Source: Terasakiella magnetica (GTDB lineage Bacteria > Pseudomonadota > Alphaproteobacteria > Rhodospirillales > Magnetospirillaceae). Taken from it: 64,000 bases of DNA. The notes beneath the pieces are model-generated. The model ran no database searches, had not been told where the DNA came from, and saw only the letters and a list, made by a program, of their open reading frames with translations. Shown one piece after another: positions 55,356-63,489 of the stretch. Made by a program: the position numbers and the translations under genes. Within the stretch, counting starts at the first letter, position 1, and the number at the start of each line of letters is the position of its first letter. The stretch lies in contig CACVCF010000101.1 of the NCBI GenBank assembly GCA_902729415.1, positions 1-64,000 of the forward strand, written 5' to 3'.

Positions 55356-56507
55356 TTATCGGCACCCGGGTAGATTTGGGGCAGCAGGAAGATCATTCAG
55401 AAGGCGTTTCAAACGTTGCGAGTCTTCTGCCATATCGGCAGCCTCGAAATGCCCCTGCGATTCACGTGCAAACTCTCTGGCCGAGGCAAAGCACCCATGG
55501 CCTTTTGCCGCAATAAACGTCATTTCTTCAAGGATTCTGGCGATGGTGAAATCATGGCCAATGCTCTTGGCCGCAGCCAGGGTTGGCTCGCCATACGCTT
55601 CCGCCAATCGGTACAATCCTCGGTCATTGAGGAGCGTCATTGCGTTAAGTCCGTGGTGGCTGATACCCCGAGCGTAATGAATGCCTGAGGCCAGATCATA
55701 TGCCTCATGGAATAGAGTGAGTGCCTCATCACTTTTACCCAGAGCCTTGGCGACGCGGCCAAGATTTCCGAGAGAATCGACCTCGCCGACCTTATTGCCG
55801 ATTTCCCGATCAATATTCAGTCCTTCTTGATGTGCATTTTCAGCTTGAATAAATTTCTTCTGGTTTCTATAAACCAGCCCAATATTGCTCCATTGATTGG
55901 CGATATCTACTTTACTGCCATATTTGAGCATCACATCAAGCGATTTGGCGAAAGCCCTCTCTGCTTTATCAAGTTGGTCATGGTCGCTATTGTCGCTCTT
56001 TGTATAGCGATCGAGATAAATTAATCCAAGATTTCCAAGTGTTAATGCGGAATCAAACTCCCATCTGTTTTTATTAAATATAGCTAAAGCCTTCTTATAA
56101 TTGTCCTCGGCCTCATCTAACTTTCCCTGATGATACTCCTGCTGCCCCTGGTTATTTAATAGATGTCCTCTCGAGTATAGGTCTCCCTTGGAAAGGCGTT
56201 TGGCTTCATCCAACCATTGACGCGCCTCTTTTGGCTTTCCACGAGTTGACATTAACTCGGCCATCTTTTCACGCAGAAAAATACCAACCCGATCGTTTTC
56301 ATTCGGTGGGGTATCGGCTGGAATTGCCGCTATGGCTGAGCGGAACAATTGTTCCGCCTGGTCCAGCTTTCCCGCGCGATGCGCTGCTATCCCTTGGCGT
56401 CCCAAATCGTTTGCGCGGGAAAGAGCCTCCTGCCAGGATTCCGCCAAGGCAGGTGATGTCGTGAAGAAAACAAATGTGGCAAGCAGTCGGAAGAACAGCC
56501 TAATCAT
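55356..56507 (-). CDS. Exported tetratricopeptide-repeat protein
   Basis: 383 residues from the ATG at 56507, behind GGAGGCACGGAC; the signal peptide is MIRLFFRLLATFVFFTTSPA. At least four TPR-like units follow (for example HLLNNQGQQEYHQGKLDEAE, TLGNLGLIYLD, NQWSNIGLVYRNQKKFIQAE, SLGNLGRVAKALGKSDEALT). Distinctly AT-richer in its middle than neighbouring genes. Last gene of the MotA/FliG-like operon, overlapping the lipoprotein gene by eight bases. Probably a periplasmic scaffold of the system; exact role unknown. Confidence 0.78.
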   Translation of the reverse strand: MIRLFFRLLATFVFFTTSPALAESWQEALSRANDLGRQGIAAHRAGKLDQAEQLFRSAIAAIPADTPPNENDRVGIFLREKMAELMSTRGKPKEARQWLDEAKRLSKGDLYSRGHLLNNQGQQEYHQGKLDEAEDNYKKALAIFNKNRWEFDSALTLGNLGLIYLDRYTKSDNSDHDQLDKAERAFAKSLDVMLKYGSKVDIANQWSNIGLVYRNQKKFIQAENAHQEGLNIDREIGNKVGEVDSLGNLGRVAKALGKSDEALTLFHEAYDLASGIHYARGISHHGLNAMTLLNDRGLYRLAEAYGEPTLAAAKSIGHDFTIARILEEMTFIAAKGHGCFASAREFARESQGHFEAADMAEDSQRLKRLLNDLPAAPNLPGCR

Positions 56508-57504
56508 CACGTCCGTGCCTCCAGCCATCCACGAAATTGCCCTCACCAACGACAATGAAGTGCGTCACCGTCGGGGGATCGCCGGTCAAATGACGGTTGG
56601 TGACGGAGAAACCGGTTCGTCCATCCCTGGTCCAGAACTCGACCTCGATCCCCTTGTCCTCACGCAGCATGCGGTTGCCGAACTCACGCACCGGCGACTG
56701 ATAGACGACTCCATCGCGGCTCAAGGAGGTCCGGCTGCGCGACACACCTTCACTCCCGTAGTAGGTGCGGGCGCGAATCTTCCATCCGATTGTCTCCAAC
56801 GTGCGACCAAAGATCTCCTCTGGCTTCATCTGGCGATAGCCATTCTGGCGCAGCGTTGCCTCTGGTCTCGTCTTGCCCGGCAGTTCAATCCCCAGTTTCA
56901 GGTCCTTGGTAAATTCATCTGGAAGATCTGGAACCTCGGTGCGGGACAGGTCCGTTCGGGCGGCAACGGTGCGAGGAATCGCCCTGGCCCAGGTAAAGTC
57001 ACCCAACCCGACCTCCTCGAACCGACGCAGATTGGCGCCGTCGGGTGAAAGCGCCCACAGGTTAATTCCGCCCTTTCCCACATACAGGGTGGCCTCTCCG
57101 GTCTCGGTGTTGACGATGGCATCGCCCTCTGCCTTCCAGCCATAGGCGGGAGGAGAACTCTCAGAGCGGGGGCTATCATCCGCAGGACGAAGGAACGCCT
57201 GGCCCTCTACGGAAAAGAAGGTGACCACCTCGCGTCCGTCCGGCCAAACCTCGCGTATGGTATGGCCTATGGGCGATACGCTGGAATGGGTGGTCACCCC
57301 CTGGGAAGACAGATAGCCAAGTCGCTCCGAGTCCGGTAGGGACAGCAAGGCATTCTCGCGCGCGATGTCTTCCGCTCGTATCAGAGGCAGTGTGGCGACG
57401 GGTACCTGGGTGCAGGCCGAGGCGCCAATGACCAGGAACAGCGCCAATCCCAGCCTACGCATCCATCTTCTCTGTGGGACTGGATCGGATATCAGGCGGG
57501 TCAT
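56500..57504 (-). CDS. Lipoprotein of the MotA/FliG-like operon
   Basis: 334 residues. A positively charged N-terminus (RRWMRRLG) leads into a hydrophobic stretch with lipobox IGASAC. The mature part has no recognised domain; it holds GIELPGKTRPEATLRQNGYR, an Arg/Tyr-rich RARTYYGSEGVSRSRTSLS and a C-terminal THFIVVGEGNFVDGW that suggests a beta-rich fold. Overlaps the HD gene upstream by four bases and the TPR gene downstream, so it is surely part of the same unit. Function unknown. Confidence 0.7.
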   Translation of the reverse strand: MTRLISDPVPQRRWMRRLGLALFLVIGASACTQVPVATLPLIRAEDIARENALLSLPDSERLGYLSSQGVTTHSSVSPIGHTIREVWPDGREVVTFFSVEGQAFLRPADDSPRSESSPPAYGWKAEGDAIVNTETGEATLYVGKGGINLWALSPDGANLRRFEEVGLGDFTWARAIPRTVAARTDLSRTEVPDLPDEFTKDLKLGIELPGKTRPEATLRQNGYRQMKPEEIFGRTLETIGWKIRARTYYGSEGVSRSRTSLSRDGVVYQSPVREFGNRMLREDKGIEVEFWTRDGRTGFSVTNRHLTGDPPTVTHFIVVGEGNFVDGWRHGRDD

Positions 57505-58049
57505 TCCCGATATTTTCCGTATTCAGCTATGCGCTGCTCCAGTCGACGAGCGAGAAACGGGCTGGCATCGCGCAGGGCGGAGAGGATGGTCTCCGCCTCG
57601 GCCTGGTAGGCGGCCATTTTGTCCCGCGTCCAGTGCGCGGGCGGCGGGCCGAGATTGACGATGCGATCGGCCAGTTTGACCATCCAGACCTCCGTCGGCT
57701 GGGCCCGGATGCGCTCCAGGCTATCGGGCATACGCCGTTCCTTGGGAAGGTCTGCATTCTTGGTCAAGGCCATGACGGCCGCCAGAACATCGGGGCCGAA
57801 TCGCTCCGCCACCATCTCGGGATTGGTGGTGGTATCCTCGATCACGTCGTGGAGCAGGGCCGCCGTCACCGCCAGGGTGCCATTGCGCCCGGATTTCGCG
57901 GCCAGGGCGGCCATCACCTCCTGGGCCACCGACGCCAGATGGGTAATATAGGGGAAACCGGCCGGCGTCTTCTGGTCGCCATGCCGTTCGGCGGCGAAGG
58001 CCAGGGTGGTCAGGAAGGCGTCTTGGGACCAGGGGCAGTCCGTCGTCAT
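57501..58049 (-). CDS. HD-domain hydrolase of the MESH1/SpoT type (small alarmone hydrolase)
   Basis: 182 residues from the ATG at 58049, overlapping the preceding gene by ATGA. AFAAERHGDQKTPAGFPYIT starting with the first metal His, then ALLHDVIEDTTT (HD pair and ED motif), RFGPDVLAAVMALTKN and MVKLADRIVNL match the (p)ppGpp hydrolase domain of SpoT and MESH1. No synthetase or ACT/TGS domain. It may remove an alarmone or a related nucleotide. Its presence inside the MotA/FliG-like operon is unexplained. Confidence 0.82.
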   Translation of the reverse strand: MTTDCPWSQDAFLTTLAFAAERHGDQKTPAGFPYITHLASVAQEVMAALAAKSGRNGTLAVTAALLHDVIEDTTTNPEMVAERFGPDVLAAVMALTKNADLPKERRMPDSLERIRAQPTEVWMVKLADRIVNLGPPPAHWTRDKMAAYQAEAETILSALRDASPFLARRLEQRIAEYGKYRE

Positions 58050-58855
58050 GTTTTTTCCTCTCCGCTCATCCGCTTCCACAGTGCCAGCAGGTCTTCTTCT
58101 TCCTTGGTTCCGATGGCCGGCTCCCCGGAATCGACCTTGGGCTCGGTCAACTCCAGCATGTTGCCCTGGGCGGCGACGAAGCCAGCGATGGGGATGGACG
58201 TGTTGTTCGCGCAAAGGGCCTCGTCCAGGTCGAAGAGGCTCGGCCTCAGGGTCGGCGGCAGGACGGAACGGGCATTCTCGGCGCAGACCCGCGGCGCGTA
58301 GCCATTCAGATAGGACAGGCACCCCTCGATCATGGCGTCGAGAATTCCAAGACGTTGATCGACGATGGATCGAAGGCGGGTCCGCCAGAGTCTCGCCACC
58401 ACGCCAGCGGCGGCCAGCGAGGCCGCCCACCAGGCCAATGCCGTCATACCGGTTTCACCCAGCCCCGCCAGACCGGCGAGCCACAGGCAAAGCCCCAGTG
58501 GCCAGACAAGCGATGCCTGCCGCAGAACCTGCTCCAGGGCACGCCGCTCGGTCTCCCGATAGGCCTGCAACAGACGCCGGGCCTGCTTGGCATTGCTGGA
58601 GCCCAGAGTCAGCCGCCGAACGAAATCCACCAGTGGCGTCAGCAGCCAGGGCAGATCGCACACGGCCTTGTGACGGAGGAACAGGGAATCGGAGAGCGGC
58701 GCCTCCACATGGGCCTCCAACGCCAGATCGCCCTTGTCCCTGGCAAATGCCCACAGGTCGCACAGGCACAGCAGCAATGCCTGGGCGGTTTGCCGCGTCG
58801 GCGCCTCACGGCGCAGCGCACGAACTGGCTGTATTGCGGATGTAAATATCGTCAC
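58046..58855 (-). CDS. MotA-like membrane protein (protein A of the operon)
   Basis: 269 residues. The GTG at 58855 is preferred because it follows GGCGGGAG and aligns with the N-termini of the two paralogues; the frame stays open to 58981. Residues 20-100 resemble the MotA cytoplasmic domain (LLCLCDLWAFARDKGDLALE AHVEAP in two pieces). Arg39 and Glu47 sit at the eight-residue spacing of MotA Arg90 and Glu98, which contact FliG. Two membrane helices follow (about 115-131, 137-156), then RLGILDAMIEGCLSYLNGYA and RSVLPPTLRPS, the MotA C-terminal region. The first two MotA helices are missing. Downstream, the tail is acidic and low in motifs. Confidence 0.75.
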   Translation of the reverse strand: MTIFTSAIQPVRALRREAPTRQTAQALLLCLCDLWAFARDKGDLALEAHVEAPLSDSLFLRHKAVCDLPWLLTPLVDFVRRLTLGSSNAKQARRLLQAYRETERRALEQVLRQASLVWPLGLCLWLAGLAGLGETGMTALAWWAASLAAAGVVARLWRTRLRSIVDQRLGILDAMIEGCLSYLNGYAPRVCAENARSVLPPTLRPSLFDLDEALCANNTSIPIAGFVAAQGNMLELTEPKVDSGEPAIGTKEEEDLLALWKRMSGEEKT

Positions 58856-58895
58856 TCGAATGCTCCCGCCATGAAAGCCATTGCGATGATTTGCG

Positions 58896-60092
58896 TCAGG
58901 ATAGGGGGCTGTGCAGAGACGATATCTGCGCGAGGAACTCCCTGTCCAAGGTCGCCTGATCCGGAAACGCCCCTGTCGCACGCAAGTTTCTAAGCATTTC
59001 GATGATCGTGCGCTGGGCCTCGAGAATTTCCGCTGCCGTAGCGCCGTTCAGTGCCTCCATGTCCCGCATCAACAATCGCCCGGCGCGATGGCTGATACAG
59101 TCAAGGATGGGCCGAGCCGTATGTGAAGAGGCTCCGCGCAGCGCCAGGGACCATATGTCCTTGTCAACGGAGTGCAGCAAGACTCGGATGCCATCTGTTC
59201 CAAGAAGATTCAGGCAGTTGAATTCCAAGGCCACGGCGGAATACTCGGGAGGCACATCGTCGGAAAGATCGGTCAGCAGTTCATCCAACCTCTGATCTCG
59301 CTCGAAACTGTCGAGATCGGATGGCATTAACCGATCCAACATGTCCTGGATGGCCGTGGCGCAGTCTTCCCCGTTGGCCTTATCCGCAGGCAATAGCAGG
59401 GGGGCGCCGGGAAAGAGGTGCCGAACGGATTCCGCCTTGATCATGGCTTCCAACTGGTCATGGCTCGGCCGCAGCCGTTGAGGCAGCGCCACGCGGGCGG
59501 CATCCGCGCTCACCTGGGGGGCAAACGCGCCATCGGCGTGAAAGCATATTCCCCGGCGCAGTGCCTCAAACATGCCGAGCCGCTCGCTCGCAACCCATCC
59601 GATCCAAGCCTTGACGCAATGAAGCGCCAGCATGGTCAGTCCCATGGGGACGATCCAGAGCGTGACCGTGGGCCAGGCAAGGCTTCCTTCCATGACCAGG
59701 GGCGGCCTTAAGATGGCCGCAGCAATCACCCATAAGGCGGTGATTGCCGTGGCAAGCAGCATCACCAAACCGTGGACGGTGCGCATCCACCGCTCTTCAG
59801 CGGCTATGATGCCGTCGATCATTTGGCCGTATGCGGAACTGCCATCGGTCCCCAGGGTGAAGTGGCGCACCAGATCCATCAGCGGCTCCATCAGCCAGGG
59901 CAGTCGGGCCAATGACCGGTGCTGGTGGAGGATGACGCTCCGTTCGGGATAAACGACGTGGTCTTCCAAAGCCAGTGGACCTCTGGCCTTGGCCAAGGAC
60001 CAAAGGTCATAGAGCAGCAGCAGCAAAGCCAGGGCTGCTTCCCGCGTCGGTGCCTCGCGGCTCAAGGAGCGAATCGAACCAATCCCACTCAT
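58896..60092 (-). CDS. MotA-like membrane protein with C-terminal FliG-like domain (protein B)
   Basis: 398 residues. Residues 18-100 match the MotA cytoplasmic loop (YDLWSLAKARGPLALEDHVV; Lys35 and Glu43 at MotA Arg90/Glu98 spacing). Two membrane helices (about 107-128, 140-160) and a MotA-type C-terminal segment (ERLGMFEALRRGICFHADGA; LPQRLRPS) follow. Residues 288-375 resemble the FliG C-terminal domain: NLLGTDGIRVLLHSVDKDIW, LALRGAS, ISHRAGRLLMRDMEAL and AAEILEAQRTIIEMLRNLR. Arg319 and Arg336 fall where E. coli FliG has Lys264 and Arg281 (numbering from memory). The ATGA overlap with the upstream gene shows coupling. Such stator-rotor fusion is not known to me. Confidence 0.75.
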   Translation of the reverse strand: MSGIGSIRSLSREAPTREAALALLLLLYDLWSLAKARGPLALEDHVVYPERSVILHQHRSLARLPWLMEPLMDLVRHFTLGTDGSSAYGQMIDGIIAAEERWMRTVHGLVMLLATAITALWVIAAAILRPPLVMEGSLAWPTVTLWIVPMGLTMLALHCVKAWIGWVASERLGMFEALRRGICFHADGAFAPQVSADAARVALPQRLRPSHDQLEAMIKAESVRHLFPGAPLLLPADKANGEDCATAIQDMLDRLMPSDLDSFERDQRLDELLTDLSDDVPPEYSAVALEFNCLNLLGTDGIRVLLHSVDKDIWSLALRGASSHTARPILDCISHRAGRLLMRDMEALNGATAAEILEAQRTIIEMLRNLRATGAFPDQATLDREFLAQISSLHSPLS

Positions 60093-61492
60093 GATGCCGA
60101 TCCTGCTAAAATTGCCCGGATTCCGGCCAGCGTCTCATCCAGTGTCGCGTCATCATCCCATGACCAGAGCACATTCCTTTGAGCCTGTTGGATATCAGCC
60201 GTTGTCTTCTCGGCGGATAGGCTTTCCATATCGTCCAGCATCATCTGGCGGGCATCCTCGCTCAGGCGACTGAGGAGACGCACGGCGACCTCAATGGACG
60301 TTCCCAGCAACGCGGTTCCGATCGTATCCTTGCTGGTCTGGCGCCATAGCGCATTCAACTCACCGTCGTCCAGCGTCGCCAAGGCATCGAACGCCTCGTA
60401 GCCCAGAGGCGCATGCATGATCGTCTTCAGCCGTGCCGCGCCGCCATCGGCTAGCCCCTTCTGCTCGATGACCTGAAGGACGCTTTCTCGCGTCCTGGAC
60501 ACATGGCCATGGGTCAGGCAAATGCCGTCGAAATCGCAATGATTCTCCATATCCCGGAGGAGTGACGCCTGGGCACCGTTGCTCATCAAGCCGAAGATTC
60601 GGCTGACCACCGGCGTCGGCAACCCCAGCAGGCTGATGGCCCAATGTTCCTTGTCGACAAGCCGCAGCAATTCCTTCAGTGAGCGTTCGCGGATGACCTG
60701 GAGATATCCCGCCAATCGGTCAACCCACTGGCACCAGTCGGGATCGTCATTGGCCCAACCCTGGGCGATGGCGTTCAACCTGCCCTCCAGGTCGGGAACC
60801 GGCTCAACCGCCTCTTCAACCTCCTCCTTCTCCTCCCTGAGGCGGCGAGCCATGCGTCGGTCATAATCGTAACGGGCGGGATCGATGGGATCGATGGGGA
60901 GGATCAGTTCGTCCGCGCCTCCCACGCGGATGCGCACCGAGTTGGCGATGAGGTCGAGAAGCTCGTCGTAGTCCATCCGCAAGGAGTCCGGCAGCGAGAA
61001 ACGGGCATAATCGGCCGCGACCATGGGGGTGTAGCCACCCACATGGGCGGCCAGGGCGTTGCGCAAGGCCCGCAGCACCAGCACCTTGTCGGCGGCGGCA
61101 TCGTTCAGCCGCTCGCGTAAATCCTCCCGCGCGGACTTGTCGGCCATTCCGGCAAGAGTGTCGCGGATGTGACGCCGGTCCTCCTCGGCCATGGCCGCGA
61201 TGCGGGAATCGAGCAGGCGCTCGACCTGGACCTGCTCGGTCAGGCCCAAGGTGATGTGGCGGAAGATGTCGCGCATCGGTTCCGCCAGCCAAGAGCGATC
61301 CCGTACCTGACGATAAGCGTAGAACAGCAGGCTGCGCTCGGGGTGATCCAGCGTGTCTTCCAGGACGACGATCTGCCGCATTTTGTCCAGGTAGCACAGA
61401 TCGTTGACCAGCAGGCAAAGGTCGCGCGCCGTTTCCTTGGTCGGCGCCAGGGTGATGAGGTCGATGTCGGCCTCGGACGGTGCTGATATCAT
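60089..61492 (-). CDS. Soluble MotA-like protein with two FliG-like domains (protein C)
   Basis: 467 residues. Residues 18-180 follow the MotA pattern (NDLCYLDKMRQIVVLEDTLD, Lys37/Glu45; FRHITLG; LVLRALRNALAAHVGGYTP; FSLPDSLR), but the two membrane helices of proteins A and B are replaced by a charged helical segment (about 100-135). An acidic linker (220-237) leads to two FliG-like repeats, 265-347 (LKELLRLVDKEHWAISLLGL; LLRDMEN) and 364-461 (FDALATLDDGELNALWRQTS; MMLDDMESL; IQQAQRNV). The Asp pair at 420-421 aligns with FliG Asp288/Asp289 (from memory). First gene of the operon; the shared element lies 45 bases upstream. Confidence 0.72.
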   Translation of the reverse strand: MISAPSEADIDLITLAPTKETARDLCLLVNDLCYLDKMRQIVVLEDTLDHPERSLLFYAYRQVRDRSWLAEPMRDIFRHITLGLTEQVQVERLLDSRIAAMAEEDRRHIRDTLAGMADKSAREDLRERLNDAAADKVLVLRALRNALAAHVGGYTPMVAADYARFSLPDSLRMDYDELLDLIANSVRIRVGGADELILPIDPIDPARYDYDRRMARRLREEKEEVEEAVEPVPDLEGRLNAIAQGWANDDPDWCQWVDRLAGYLQVIRERSLKELLRLVDKEHWAISLLGLPTPVVSRIFGLMSNGAQASLLRDMENHCDFDGICLTHGHVSRTRESVLQVIEQKGLADGGAARLKTIMHAPLGYEAFDALATLDDGELNALWRQTSKDTIGTALLGTSIEVAVRLLSRLSEDARQMMLDDMESLSAEKTTADIQQAQRNVLWSWDDDATLDETLAGIRAILAGSAS

Positions 61493-61536
61493 TTCGATTC
61501 CCCCCTCTTTGGTGCCGGAGATAATACCCGAATTTC

Positions 61537-61549
61537 AGGAATAGACGGA
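61537..61549 (-). repeat. Shared upstream element, copy 1 (inverted)
   Basis: Read on the minus strand: TCCGTCTATTCCT, one mismatch to the 13 bases at 61601-61613. It starts 57 and ends 45 bases before the start of protein C. Upstream on the same strand, TAAATCCTGGAGCC resembles the left part of copies 2 and 3. Likely a promoter or operator element of the minus-strand operon. Confidence 0.55.
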
Positions 61550-61581
61550 CAGGCTCCAGGATTTATCCGTAAGAAAAAGTT

Positions 61582-61616
61582 GGGCAATAATCTGGTGGCG
61601 TCCGTCTATCCCTCCA
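61582..61616 (+). repeat. Shared upstream element, copy 2
   Basis: 35 bases, GGGCAATAATC then TGGTGGCG then TCCGTCTATCCCTCCA, identical to copy 3 at 32 of 35 positions. Ends 34 bases before the start of the gene at 61651. The CGTCTA core resembles the -10 region of some ECF-type sigma factor promoters, a guess only. Confidence 0.6.
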
Positions 61617-61650
61617 ACGACCATGAACAGGTCAGGGAAAACCAACCGCA

Positions 61651-62097
61651 ATGGCAAGCCGGGATGATATCTGGACATGGCGCATGCGGGCCTCGGAGGT
61701 CGTTGCTGCCGTTGCCCATCGGCTAAAGGAGACCTACGCCTCTGCCTATTACGTTCCGGAGCGCCATGGCAGCCCGTGGCAATCCGTGAAGTTGGCCAAT
61801 GAGGTTGCGGACAAAATCATCTCCATCGGCCAAGGTGAGACTTGGGATGAATTCCGCCTTGCCGTTTGCCATGCTCTTCAGATCGAGCGGGAGGGCTTTT
61901 TCGCCGATGATCTGGCTGATCCTGACGGCTATGTCTGTGGAACCTTGAGGGAGTTCATCGCGGCCCTGAACCCATCCGAGCCGACGATGACCCAGGGCGA
62001 TCCGCAGAGACCATCCGTTGCATGGGTATTTGCCATGCTTGTATTGATCTGCGCCCCGCTTGTGGCCCTCGGCGCGGCCATTTTCTTCGCGGGGTGA
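61651..62097 (+). CDS. Hypothetical protein with C-terminal membrane anchor
   Basis: 148 residues. The cytoplasmic part (1-120) is rich in Trp, Glu and aromatic residues (IWTWRMRASEVVAAVAHRLK, then TWDEFRLAVCHALQIEREGF) and is followed by one C-terminal helix (about 124-146). No family recognised. Divergent from the MotA/FliG-like operon and sharing its upstream element. Confidence 0.65.
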   Translation: MASRDDIWTWRMRASEVVAAVAHRLKETYASAYYVPERHGSPWQSVKLANEVADKIISIGQGETWDEFRLAVCHALQIEREGFFADDLADPDGYVCGTLREFIAALNPSEPTMTQGDPQRPSVAWVFAMLVLICAPLVALGAAIFFAG

Positions 62098-62121
62098 CCC
62101 GCTGAACACTAAGGATGAACG

Positions 62122-62571
62122 ATGTTGCTTCCCCTGATGTCCATCCTGGCCTGGGTGGTGATTTCCGGTTTGGTCTTCGGCCGCGCCCTGTCGAGGTGGC
62201 GGGCACGCGGCAGTACAGTCGCCCGGGTCTATTGCGGAATCACGGTTCTGGGAGCCATGGGCTGGGCCGTTATCGGCTTCGCCAATTCCTTGCCCGCTCT
62301 CACGCTCGTCACGCCGCTGCTCCTGGCCTCGGTCCACGTCATGGCCTTTGTTCAACCTCGGTCCTGGTGGGTAATCGCCGCCCTGTCACTGATGATCGGC
62401 AATCTGATCTCGGCGGCCTTGGGCATGGTCGTTCTGGGGATTATTCCGACGCCCGGCCATTTGGTGGGCTTCCTGATCGGAGGCGGCTTGGTCTGGCTTG
62501 CCTGGAGCAAATCATTGGAGCGGCGCAACGCCCCGGCTCCAACCGAAATTTCGGAATCCTCGGGGCAATAA
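62122..62571 (+). CDS. Small multi-helix membrane protein
   Basis: 149 residues with about four membrane helices and a short polar tail (ERRNAPAPTEISESSGQ). Preceded by AAGGATGAACG, 24 bases after the previous gene, so probably in one operon. No family recognised. Its stop codon lies inside the third copy of the shared element. Confidence 0.65.
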   Translation: MLLPLMSILAWVVISGLVFGRALSRWRARGSTVARVYCGITVLGAMGWAVIGFANSLPALTLVTPLLLASVHVMAFVQPRSWWVIAALSLMIGNLISAALGMVVLGIIPTPGHLVGFLIGGGLVWLAWSKSLERRNAPAPTEISESSGQ

Positions 62572-62597
62572 TCGGCTGGCTTCCGTCTATCCCTCCA
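62563..62597 (+). repeat. Shared upstream element, copy 3
   Basis: 35 bases, GGGCAATAATC then GGCTGGCT then TCCGTCTATCCCTCCA, overlapping the stop of the previous gene and ending 23 bases before the next start. See copy 2. Confidence 0.6.
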
Positions 62598-62620
62598 TAG
62601 AGGCAAGGAGAACCATCGTC

Positions 62621-63481
62621 GTGACGGGCAAGGACATGGCCTCCATCTGCATGATCGTCGGCATCCTTTGGGGCGCTTCGGCCCAGGCGGCCGAGACGCG
62701 CCAATTGGGAGGCGGATTTACCTTGCGCCCGGCTTCCGGCGTCCTTCTGGAGATCAGGAAGGATGGCAAGCGCCTGTGGTCTTGCGTCCCCAGGGATGGC
62801 GACCCTGAGGAAACCGAGTGCAAGGTCGCCAAGACGCTGCCCCGTATCGCCCCCGGCGCCCTGCTGATCCAGTCCGCCGACATCCGGGGGCGGGTCCCCA
62901 ACACCTGCACCCTGGTGGTGCCGGGCAAGCGGCTGGAGACCCACGCCTATCCGTCCTGGCAGCCCTGTGCCGACACGGTCAGGGATGTGGACGGCGACGG
63001 TCGTCCGGAATTCCTGACGCCTTCGACCTTCGTGCCTCGCTCCGTGGGGGCCGAGGATGACTGTCCCTTCGCCGCCTTCGTCTCCCTGGTGCCACTGGCC
63101 TACGTGCCGACAACTGGCCTGCGACCGAAGCTGGATGGCCTGCACCGCCCTGTCAGTGCCGTTGTCGCCGAGATCTGCCGGTCGTCACGCCTGACCTGTA
63201 CCGATGCCGGAGGGCTGGCGGTCCATTGGGATGGCCCGCCCGACACCCTACGCGACGGCGTGCCGCTCCCGCTGTGGCGTCTTGCCGTCGCCCTGGTGGA
63301 AAGCGGCAACGGCGCGGAGGTGCGCAAGGTCGTGGCTGCGGCCTGGCGCGGAGACCGCGCCTCACTCGAGCGCTTCCTGCTTGAGGTCGGTCGGGTGTTC
63401 AAAGTCGGCAACGACTATGCCGGGGCTTTCATCAGCATGAACGGCGGGCGGATCGAGGCGATGGGGCTGGCTCGCCGATGA
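62621..63481 (+). CDS. Exported protein with a calcium-binding-like DxDxDG motif
   Basis: 286 residues from the GTG at 62621 behind AAGGAG (an ATG at 62636 is also possible). The signal peptide ends about WGASAQA. The mature part contains several Cys (WSCVPRDGDPEETEC; TCTLVV; WQPCADTV) and DVDGDGRPEF, a VCBS/FG-GAP-like loop. The C-terminal third (LPLWRLAVALVESGNGAEVR to GNDYAGAFISMNGG) is helical. Function unknown; listed with the MotA/FliG-like genes because of the shared element. Confidence 0.65.
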   Translation: MTGKDMASICMIVGILWGASAQAAETRQLGGGFTLRPASGVLLEIRKDGKRLWSCVPRDGDPEETECKVAKTLPRIAPGALLIQSADIRGRVPNTCTLVVPGKRLETHAYPSWQPCADTVRDVDGDGRPEFLTPSTFVPRSVGAEDDCPFAAFVSLVPLAYVPTTGLRPKLDGLHRPVSAVVAEICRSSRLTCTDAGGLAVHWDGPPDTLRDGVPLPLWRLAVALVESGNGAEVRKVVAAAWRGDRASLERFLLEVGRVFKVGNDYAGAFISMNGGRIEAMGLARR

Positions 63482-63489
63482 TTTTGCGG

